A stretch of 8,266 nt of DNA from assembly GCA_031290405.1 (NCBI GenBank), contig JAITNO010000146.1, forward strand, positions 1 to 8,266, in the 5' to 3' direction. How positions within the stretch are numbered: the stretch's first letter is position 1; each line of letters opens with the position of its first letter. This document shows, in pieces, positions 1 to 5,042 of this stretch. The translations under genes were made by a program, and so were the position numbers. The stretch comes from Spirochaetaceae bacterium. Lineage in GTDB: Bacteria; Spirochaetota; Spirochaetia; Treponematales; Breznakiellaceae. The notes beneath the pieces are model-generated. The model was not told where the DNA came from. It saw nothing but the letters and a program-made list of their open reading frames with translations, and did not search any database.

Positions 1-14
1 TGCGGGGGTAACAG

Positions 15-347
15 ATGATTGAATACAATGGCTATATGGGCACAGTGGAGTACGACGCCGAAGCAAAACTTTTTCACGGCGACGTACTCAATACCCGTGA
101 TGTCATCACTTTTCAGGGAACCACGGTGGAAGAAATCGAGACCGCATTTCGCGCATCCATAGACGATTATCTCGATTGGTGCCGTAAAGACGGCGTGGAG
201 CCGGAACGGCCCTACTCGGGGCGCTTTAACGTGCGGCTATCCCCGGATTTGCACCGAAGAATAGCCGTGGCAGCCAAAAAACAGCGAATGTCCATCAACA
301 GCTTTGTTGAAAAGGCCGTTGCCGACAAGGTCGCGGCGCTCTGGTAA
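15..347 (+). CDS. hicB: HicB-family type II antitoxin (RHH-type)
   Basis: This 110-residue protein matches the HicB family, antitoxins that neutralise the HicA mRNA-cleaving toxin and repress their own operon. Residues 1-65 look like the HicB partial RNase H-like fold, including a Y-x-G-x-V-x-Y-D start, a F-H-G-D-V segment and the T-V-E-E-I-E-T-A-F helix. Residues 71-107 look like a ribbon-helix-helix DNA-binding domain: strand FNVRLSPDLHRRI, then MSINSFVEKAV. A G-rich stretch at bases 4-8 can act as ribosome binding site for the ATG at 15. A TAA at 9-11 could end an upstream gene 3 bases away, which would fit a hicA gene outside the window, but the toxin itself is not visible. No terminator is seen before uvrB. 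The family call is firm; pairing with a toxin is inferred. Confidence 0.85.
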   Translation: MIEYNGYMGTVEYDAEAKLFHGDVLNTRDVITFQGTTVEEIETAFRASIDDYLDWCRKDGVEPERPYSGRFNVRLSPDLHRRIAVAAKKQRMSINSFVEKAVADKVAALW

Positions 348-379
348 GAGGCGCGCCACCCTCCTCACGCCCCCTCCGC

Positions 380-409
380 TTGAAATCTCCGACCTCCGCC
401 TGATACAAT
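380..409 (+). promoter_or_regulatory. Promoter of uvrB, probably giving a leaderless mRNA
   Basis: TTGAAA at 380-385 and TACAAT at 404-409 each match the sigma-70 hexamers at five of six positions, with an 18-bp spacer. A TG at 401-402 adds an extended -10 element. The expected start site, six to eight bases past the -10 box, falls at about 415-417, and the only purine there is the A of the uvrB ATG at 417. No Shine-Dalgarno-like sequence precedes that ATG. Promoter strength and start site are inferred from sequence alone. Confidence 0.6.
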
Positions 410-416
410 CGCTCCT

Positions 417-2408
417 ATGCGTCCGTTTGAAGTTGTTGCGCCGTACGAGCCCGCCGGCGACCAGAAAAATGCCATTAAAGCCCTTTCACAGGGCATCCTT
501 GCCGGAGATAAGTTCCAGACGCTCAAGGGTGTGACGGGTTCCGGCAAAACCTTTACGATGGCCAAAATTATCGAGGCTGTGCAGAGGCCGACGCTCGTGA
601 TTAGCCACAACAAGACCCTCTCTGCCCAGCTCTATCGCGAGTTCAAGGGCTTCTTCCCCCGCAATGCCGTCGAATATTACGTTTCGTATTACGATTACTA
701 CCAGCCGGAGGCCTACGTCGCGTCCCGAGACCTCTACATCGAAAAAGACGCTTCGATAAACCAGGAGATTGAACGCCTTAGGCTTTCCTCCACGCGGAGT
801 CTTATGGAACGGGACGACGTTATCATCATCGCGACGGTTTCGTGCATCTACGGTCTGGCGACGCCGGAAATCTACAAGAAGATGACGACGACTTTCGCGC
901 GCGGCGAGACGCTCGACGTGGATGCCCTTATGCGCCGCTTCGTCGAGCTGCAATACGAGCGGAACGACGTAGCGCTGGAGCGGGGGCGCTTCAGACGGCG
1001 CGGCGACACGATTGAGATTTTCCCGGCCTACCTCGAAGACGCTTACCGCGTCGACCTCGATTGGAGCTCCGTTGCCCGCATTAGGCGCTTCAACCCCGTC
1101 TCCGGCCAGATAATCGAGGAGCTTGACCGAGCGCTGATCTATCCGGCCAAGCAGTTCGTCATGCCGCAGGGCATGGTGAACGATGCCCTCCCCCGCATCG
1201 AGGCGGAGCTTGTCGAACGCATTGCCTGCTTGATGGGCGAAGGCCGGATGCTGGAGGCTGAACGCCTCAAGACCCGCGTCGAATACGACATCGAGATGCT
1301 CCGCGAGGTGGGCCGCTGCCCAGGCATCGAAAACTATTCCGCGCCGCTTGCCGGCCGCGCCCCCGGACAACGCCCCGACACCCTCATCGACTACTTCCCC
1401 GCCAACCACCTGACCTTTATTGACGAAAGCCACGTAAGCCTTCCGCAAATCGGCGCGATGTTTGCCGGCGACCACAGCCGCAAACAGAGCCTCGTCGACT
1501 ACGGCTTCCGCCTGCCCTGCGCCCTGGACAACAGACCCCTCCGTATGGACGAGTTCAACGATCTGCTCGCCGAATCGGTCTTCGTCTCGGCCACCCCCGG
1601 CGAAATCGAAATCGAAAAAAGCGTGCGCGTCGTCGAGCAACTCATCCGGCCAACCGGACTCCTTGACCCGGAAATCGAAGTGCGCCCCGGCACGGGGCAG
1701 ATGGAAGACATCTATACCGAAGTTACCTCGCGGGTGAAGAAGGGCGAGCGCTCCCTCATCATCACACTCACAAAGAAGATGGCCGAGGATTTAACCGAGT
1801 ATCTTACCGCGTTGGGACTTAAAGTACGCTACATACACAGCGAAATCGAAACTATCGAGCGCGTCGAGATCCTCACCTCGCTCCGCCAGGGCGATTTCGA
1901 CGTACTCATCGGCATCAACCTCTTGCGCGAAGGCATCGACCTGCCCGAAGTGTCGTTTATCGCCATCCTCGACGCCGACAAAGTAGGCTTCCTCCGTTCC
2001 GTCACCAGCCTTGTGCAGATCGTCGGGCGGGCCGCGCGGAACGCCGCCGGCAAGGTCATCATGTACGCCGACAAAATGAGCGGCTCCATGCAGCTTGCCA
2101 TCGCCGAAACCGAACGCCGCCGCGCCGTCCAGAGCGAGTATAACAAGGCGCACGGCATCACCCCGCAAACCATAAAGAAAGCCATCGCCAACATACTCGA
2201 ACGCCACCTCGAAGAAGACCGCGAACAGACCGAAACCGCCATAGAAGTCCTAAAAAACTCCTTCAACGCCCTCATCCCCGTCCAGCGTAAGAAACTCATA
2301 GCCGCCCTCAAGAGGGAGATGCTGGAACACGCCAAAAACCTCGAGTTCGAGAAGGCCGCCCGCATTAGAGACGAAGTACAAAAACTGCAAGAGCTGGGGA
2401 AAATCTAA
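417..2408 (+). CDS. uvrB: Excinuclease ABC subunit B (UvrB)
   Basis: UvrB is the central DNA-damage recognition helicase of nucleotide excision repair in the cytoplasm. It is loaded by UvrA, verifies the lesion and recruits UvrC. The 663 residues are full length for the family. Visible motifs are the Walker A GVTGSGKT (38-45), the damage-probing beta-hairpin region YYVSYYDYYQPEAYV (87-101), the DESH motif (336-339), the stretch SRKQSLVDYGFRLP (354-367), the helicase motif VI QIVGRAARN (534-542), and a C-terminal UVR domain that contacts UvrC (about 627-657). The N-terminus aligns with E. coli UvrB from the first residues, which supports the ATG at 417 although no ribosome binding site precedes it. 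The gene lies 69 bases after hicB and seems to have its own promoter. No LexA-type operator was recognised. Identity is certain. Confidence 0.98.
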   Translation: MRPFEVVAPYEPAGDQKNAIKALSQGILAGDKFQTLKGVTGSGKTFTMAKIIEAVQRPTLVISHNKTLSAQLYREFKGFFPRNAVEYYVSYYDYYQPEAYVASRDLYIEKDASINQEIERLRLSSTRSLMERDDVIIIATVSCIYGLATPEIYKKMTTTFARGETLDVDALMRRFVELQYERNDVALERGRFRRRGDTIEIFPAYLEDAYRVDLDWSSVARIRRFNPVSGQIIEELDRALIYPAKQFVMPQGMVNDALPRIEAELVERIACLMGEGRMLEAERLKTRVEYDIEMLREVGRCPGIENYSAPLAGRAPGQRPDTLIDYFPANHLTFIDESHVSLPQIGAMFAGDHSRKQSLVDYGFRLPCALDNRPLRMDEFNDLLAESVFVSATPGEIEIEKSVRVVEQLIRPTGLLDPEIEVRPGTGQMEDIYTEVTSRVKKGERSLIITLTKKMAEDLTEYLTALGLKVRYIHSEIETIERVEILTSLRQGDFDVLIGINLLREGIDLPEVSFIAILDADKVGFLRSVTSLVQIVGRAARNAAGKVIMYADKMSGSMQLAIAETERRRAVQSEYNKAHGITPQTIKKAIANILERHLEEDREQTETAIEVLKNSFNALIPVQRKKLIAALKREMLEHAKNLEFEKAARIRDEVQKLQELGKI

Positions 2409-2416
2409 ACGGCCGC

Positions 2417-2447
2417 CCTATGGGGGGGGAGCGTCCCCACCCATAGG
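2417..2447 (+). other. Strong hairpin just after uvrB, no T tract
   Basis: CCTATGGG (2417-2424) pairs with CCCATAGG (2440-2447), and an inner GGGG pairs with CCCC around the loop AGCGT, with one G-A mismatch between the two stems. This gives about 12 base pairs starting 9 bases after the uvrB stop. No T tract follows, so it is not a standard intrinsic terminator. It may protect the 3' end of the mRNA or act with a protein factor, which is inference. Confidence 0.5.
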
Positions 2448-2469
2448 TTGCATCCCGAGGAAACCCAAG

Positions 2470-2506
2470 CCAGTCGATGCGGCCTGCTTTCGACTGGATT
2501 AATTTT
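2470..2506 (+). terminator. Weak candidate terminator of uvrB
   Basis: CCAGTCGA (2470-2477) and TCGACTGG (2490-2497) form a perfect 8-bp stem with a 12-base loop, followed by the AT-rich ATTAATTTT. The T tract is interrupted, so termination may be partial. It lies between uvrB and the tRNA-Ile promoter, where a stop would be expected. Confidence 0.45.
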
Positions 2507-2522
2507 GAGGCAATGAGGGGGC

Positions 2523-2551
2523 TTGACAAAAACTTCTCGCTCTGCCACTGT
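2523..2551 (+). promoter_or_regulatory. Candidate promoter of tRNA-Ile
   Basis: A perfect -35 hexamer, TTGACA, lies at 2523-2528. With a 17-bp spacer the -10 would be CACTGT (2546-2551), a poor match that keeps only the second-position A and last T, helped by a TG at 2543-2544. The start would be near 2558, a few bases before the tRNA. The -35 is convincing and the -10 is weak. Confidence 0.4.
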
Positions 2552-2561
2552 GTCCTCACTG

Positions 2562-2635
2562 GGGCCAGTAGCTCAGTCGGTTAGAGCACTGCTCTGATAA
2601 GGCAGGGGTCAATAGTTCAACTCTATTCTGGCCCA
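2562..2635 (+). tRNA. tRNA-Ile (anticodon GAT)
   Basis: The 74-base cloverleaf has the acceptor stem GGGCCAG/CTGGCCC, a D arm with AGCTCAGTCGGTTAGAGC, an anticodon stem CTGCT/GGCAG around the loop CTGATAA (anticodon GAT), and a T stem AATAG/CTATT around TTCAACT. The discriminator base is A (2635). CCA is not encoded and must be added by the nucleotidyltransferase. It reads AUC and AUU codons. No ribosomal RNA is present, so this copy lies outside the usual rRNA spacer location. Confidence 0.96.
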
Positions 2636-2642
2636 ACCCCAT

Positions 2643-2693
2643 GCGTCCGGCGTCTGCACCTTCCTTTTCGCAGGCGTCGGACGCTTGTTTTTT
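2643..2693 (+). terminator. Intrinsic terminator of tRNA-Ile
   Basis: GCGTCCGGCGTCTGC (2643-2657) pairs with GCAGGCGTCGGACGC (2670-2684), a 15-bp stem with two G-U pairs and a 12-base loop. It is followed by TTGTTTTTT. It begins 7 bases after the tRNA 3' end, so it most likely ends the tRNA-Ile transcript. Confidence 0.85.
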
Positions 2694-2726
2694 CCGGCGC
2701 TTCCCTAAAAAAGATTAAAGTTTATA

Positions 2727-2833
2727 GGGCCCTGCGCCGACATTTAAGTATCGGCGGTATAGTTCCCCTCCCAAATCACTATATCGTCGTATGCCTCAAG
2801 GGCAGGGCCGGTGTTTACACCGGCCTTTTTTTT
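2727..2833 (+). ncRNA. Candidate structured small RNA
   Basis: No gene on the plus strand explains the perfect terminator at 2806-2833, because tRNA-Ile already ends at its own terminator. The stretch before it can fold. GGCCCTGC (2728-2735) pairs with GCAGGGCC (2802-2809), and CGCCGA (2735-2740) pairs with TCGGCG (2751-2756). The outer stem shares bases 2806-2809 with the terminator stem, so the two compete. A weak -10-like TAAAGT (2716-2721) would place the 5' end near 2728, but no good -35 is seen. The same DNA carries a possible small minus-strand reading frame. It matches no RNA family I know. Expression is unproven. Confidence 0.35.
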
Positions 2834-2893
2834 ATTCCGGGCGTCTTCTTGGAAGGTAAAACGATCATCTTTCAGTACGATTGTGCGAGCCAT
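2744..2893 (-). CDS. Possible 49-residue protein, unproven
   Basis: An open frame starts with ATG at 2893 and encodes MARTIVLKDDRFTF and so on to EGNYTADT. The composition looks protein-like, acidic, with a plausible hydrophobic segment (DDIVIW). No Shine-Dalgarno sequence precedes the ATG. The frame stays open upstream through tRNA-Val, which is meaningless for coding. Its middle (the KKKAGVNTGP region) is the reverse complement of a perfect plus-strand terminator, which argues against a normal gene. It may be a real small gene, a remnant of a longer one, or chance. No family was recognised. Confidence 0.25.
   Translation of the reverse strand: MARTIVLKDDRFTFQEDARNKKKAGVNTGPALEAYDDIVIWEGNYTADT
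2806..2833 (+). terminator. Strong intrinsic terminator, plus strand
   Basis: GGCCGGTG (2806-2813), loop TTTA, CACCGGCC (2818-2825) and eight T residues (2826-2833) make a textbook rho-independent terminator. It points toward the minus-strand tRNA-Val and could shield that gene from antisense transcription or end a small RNA that starts near 2728. On the minus strand it lacks a T tract, so it works in one direction only. Confidence 0.8.
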
Positions 2894-2931
2894 GCTGCCG
2901 CTCAACCGGCATGGTAAACGTGTTGGAAGTT

Positions 2932-3005
2932 TGGGCGCTAGAGGATTCGAACCTCTGACATCCACGGTGTAAACGTGGCGCTCTAACCAACTGAGCTAAG
3001 CGCCC
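2932..3005 (-). tRNA. tRNA-Val (anticodon TAC)
   Basis: The reverse strand gives the acceptor stem GGGCGCT/AGCGCCC, the D arm AGCTCAGTTGGTTAGAGC, the anticodon stem CCACG/CGTGG around TTTACAC (anticodon TAC), and the T arm AGAGG-TTCGAAT-CCTCT. The discriminator is A (2932) and CCA is not encoded. It reads GUA and related Val codons. It lies 72 bases downstream of the secreted-protein gene on the same strand. A TTGACG at 3041-3046 could be its -35, but the matching -10 (GTGTCC, 3018-3023) is poor. Confidence 0.96.
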
Positions 3006-3077
3006 GAAAGGGCTTGGGGACACGCTGATTAACTCATGCGCGTCAACCGTGCCTGCCCCGAGGTTTTTGGCATTGCC

Positions 3078-3830
3078 TTAGTGGAAATGCCACTGCATGG
3101 TGGGCTGCCCCAGCGCGTCGGTGAAGAGTTCGCCGCTTTTTGTCCAGGTTTCGCCGTAGCGGGCGAACGTTATAGCGCTGGTTATTTTGTATTCGTAGGT
3201 AACGCCTGACCGCTTTGAATTGACGAATGTAATGGAAAGAGCGTCGCCGTTGACGTATACGCGGAAGTCCCCGAGGTTGTTGTCGTAGTCGTCCATAAAG
3301 CTTCCGTAGCCTATCGTGCCGTTGACGATAAGATATATTTTGTAGCGCGAGCCCCACAGGCTGTATATGCCGGAGCTGACGTATCCTTGGGGCCGGCCGG
3401 GGGCGTAGGTGTTGTCGGAAAACCTAAGGCCCTGGTCGGGGTTGGTGATGGAGCCTGTGGAAGGTCTGATGGATTTTCCGGTCGGCGAGCGGCTGTCGCC
3501 GACTTTTATCCAGTGCTCGCCGTTGCCGTCGAATGAGTTGTCGTTTATGAGCTTATACACCCAGGTTTTGCCGCGATACTGGTCGGGGCCGGTTCCAAAG
3601 GTGAACGCGATGGTGATGTCGCTTATCGAAATCGTTGCGTTGCACAGGTACGCGTCGTTCAGATAGATGGTGGCGAGTCCGCTTTTGCCGAATATGGCGA
3701 CGGACATTGAGTAGGCGCTGCCGTTGCAGGCGTAGAACCCGGGCTGCAATGTTTGCGCGAACGCCGAAAGGGGGAAGAGAAAAAGAAAAATCGCAATCGC
3801 CCCCGTCAAGTTTTTTTTCATTTTTTTCAT
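3078..3830 (-). CDS. Secreted protein of unknown function, two internal repeats
   Basis: This 250-residue protein has a clear Sec signal peptide: lysines at 2-6, a hydrophobic core (about 8-22) and a likely signal peptidase I site after AFA (residue 25). It has no lipobox, so it is periplasmic or exported rather than a lipoprotein. The mature part is two related units, about residues 31-111 and 154-233. They share a G-[FI]-Y start, a G-S-x-Y, an I-x-[IF] strand, a Y-K-[LI] strand and a closing G-E-x-W-x-K-x-G. The predicted content is mostly beta strand, and the G-x-W-type ending recalls lipocalin-like barrels, but no family was recognised. The ATG at 3830 is chosen because AAGGAG lies 6 bases upstream and the signal peptide begins there; an in-frame start at 3872 would spoil both. 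It lies after the bactofilin, separated by a terminator-like structure. Confidence 0.8.
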   Translation of the reverse strand: MKKMKKNLTGAIAIFLFLFPLSAFAQTLQPGFYACNGSAYSMSVAIFGKSGLATIYLNDAYLCNATISISDITIAFTFGTGPDQYRGKTWVYKLINDNSFDGNGEHWIKVGDSRSPTGKSIRPSTGSITNPDQGLRFSDNTYAPGRPQGYVSSGIYSLWGSRYKIYLIVNGTIGYGSFMDDYDNNLGDFRVYVNGDALSITFVNSKRSGVTYEYKITSAITFARYGETWTKSGELFTDALGQPTMQWHFH

Positions 3831-3859
3831 AGTGTACTCCTTCAATAATGTAAATTTAT

Positions 3860-3898
3860 AAAAAGCGTCCATTGACGCCTTGTTTTCGATAATGGACG
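3860..3898 (-). terminator. Terminator after bactofilin with two alternative stems
   Basis: On the minus strand GCGTC-AATG-GACGC (plus-strand bases 3865-3878) is followed by TTTTT (3864-3860), extended by G-U and A-U pairs. A second stem, CGTCCATT with AATGGACG (3891-3898 with 3866-3873), uses some of the same bases and ends one base from the T tract. Either can precede the T run, but not both. It separates the bactofilin gene from the secreted-protein gene. Confidence 0.6.
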
Positions 3899-3908
3899 GT
3901 TAAAATCA

Positions 3909-4328
3909 TCATGCGCGCCGCAGTTCCGCTTTTATTTCCGAGGCGGGGCGGGCGAATATTTCAACATTTTCTTTGCCGTCGTCGATCATCGAACATTTGC
4001 CCTCAAAAAGAACGCCGTCGGCGATGCGGAGCCTGCCCGCAACGAGGTCGCCATGAATCTCCGCACCGGCGCAGAGGTCGATTTTGTCCGACGCGCAGAC
4101 GGGGGCGACCACCTTCCCCGATGCGGTAAGGCTGGTTACGTTGATAAGATCGGCCTCGACGGAGGCGCCTTTGTCGACGATCAGATCGCCCTTGTCGGCC
4201 TGTATCGTGCCGGAAAAACTCCCGCGAATGCAGAGTCTTTCCCGAAAACGCAACACGCCTTTGAAGCTTGTCGTACTGCTGAACGTAACGGTCGCGCGCT
4301 CGTCTTTTTTGGGTTTGTTCTCGTCCAC
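3909..4328 (-). CDS. Bactofilin (polymer-forming cytoskeletal protein)
   Basis: Bactofilins polymerise without nucleotide into filaments and usually guide cell shape, wall synthesis or appendage placement at the inner membrane. This 139-residue protein has the usual layout: a short charged N-terminal tail (1-16), a right-handed beta-helix core (about 17-115) of short repeats such as FKGVLRFRERLCIRGSFSGTI, GDLIVDKGASVEADLI and AEIHGDLVAGRLRIADGVLFEGKC, and a short charged C-terminal tail. It starts with GTG, 12 bases after the pseudo-receiver stop. The only ribosome-binding candidate is GGCGGGG about 5 bases upstream, so translation may depend on coupling. Position directly after lnt and the pseudo-receiver suggests an envelope or shape role, which is inferred. 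Confidence 0.9.
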   Translation of the reverse strand: MDENKPKKDERATVTFSSTTSFKGVLRFRERLCIRGSFSGTIQADKGDLIVDKGASVEADLINVTSLTASGKVVAPVCASDKIDLCAGAEIHGDLVAGRLRIADGVLFEGKCSMIDDGKENVEIFARPASEIKAELRRA

Positions 4329-4340
4329 CTGGTCCCCGCC

Positions 4341-5042
4341 TTATCGTACCTTCTCGGTTTCGGGATGTTCGAGCAGGCTCAAGCCAATTTCTTTCCGCTT
4401 GAGCCTTTCCGCCTCTTGATGCGCCTCGGCGAGATCTTTTTGCAGGTTTCTGATGTCCCGCAACGTGGAAGAAAACCGTTCTTCCATCTTCGAAAAGGAC
4501 TCGTTCAACGATTTCCCGTCGGGATTCTTCGTTTTTAACGATTCGATGTTTTCCTTCGCCCGCTCAAGCATATTTGCCAATTCATATATCCTCACGGTTA
4601 CCTCGACGCCGGCTTTTTCGATAAGGCGGATGTGCTCTTCGCGCAACCCGATCTGGACAAAAAGCTCCCGCTTTCGGAGCGCGGAGCGTATCCGTGAAAG
4701 CAACACGGAAAAGTTGAACGGCTTTGTTATAAAATCTTCCGCGCCAAGCGCGTAACTTTCGACTTTTTCCTTAACATTGTCGATGTCGGAGAAGAATATC
4801 ACCGGTATTCCCGACGATTTTGGATCGTTCTTAATGGTCTTTAAGACTTCCCAGCCTGAAATTTCAGGCAATATGGTATTGACCAGCGCAATATCTATCT
4901 TTTCATGTTTGATTATTTTAAGGGCGATCTGTCCGTCGACGGCTTTTTCGACGTCAAACCCCAGTCTTGACAGCATCAACTCGAGAAAATCAAGATTCAT
5001 ATCTTCATTTTCCGCAATGAGTATTTTTTTTCTCTCAGCCAT
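4341..5042 (-). CDS. Response-regulator-like protein with degenerate receiver and coiled-coil tail
   Basis: The first 120 residues of this 233-residue protein have the receiver (CheY-like) fold: KILIAENED at the first strand, LVNTILPEISGWEVL at the third, PVIFFSD at the fourth and DFITKPF at the fifth. Key residues are altered. The phosphorylated Asp is Asn55, and the acidic pair is Glu11-Asn12. Ser85 and Lys107 are kept. It therefore probably cannot be phosphorylated in the usual way. Residues about 130-225 are helical and rich in Glu, Lys and Leu, likely coiled coil, with no DNA-binding or enzymatic output domain. The ATG at 5042 is preferred because AAAGGAG lies 5 bases upstream and the receiver starts there. 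Its first 8 bases overlap the end of lnt. A scaffold or protein-interaction role is inferred. Confidence 0.88.
   Translation of the reverse strand: MAERKKILIAENEDMNLDFLELMLSRLGFDVEKAVDGQIALKIIKHEKIDIALVNTILPEISGWEVLKTIKNDPKSSGIPVIFFSDIDNVKEKVESYALGAEDFITKPFNFSVLLSRIRSALRKRELFVQIGLREEHIRLIEKAGVEVTVRIYELANMLERAKENIESLKTKNPDGKSLNESFSKMEERFSSTLRDIRNLQKDLAEAHQEAERLKRKEIGLSLLEHPETEKVR

Noticed and set aside
486..1640. A long minus-strand open frame of 384 codons inside uvrB
   Set aside because: It is fully antisense to a certain uvrB gene, and its protein has low-complexity composition with no recognisable domain. GC-rich coding DNA often gives such antisense frames.
2894..2965. N-terminal extension of the small minus-strand frame (MDVRGSNPLAP and so on)
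   Set aside because: These codons lie in and just after tRNA-Val, so the extension is not a real protein part.
3018..3046. TTGACG with GTGTCC as a tRNA-Val promoter
   Set aside because: The -35 is fair but the -10 has almost no match to consensus. Cotranscription with the upstream gene is as likely.
4053..4538. A plus-strand frame of 161 codons across the bactofilin and pseudo-receiver genes
   Set aside because: It spans two well-supported minus-strand genes and has no domain or ribosome binding site.
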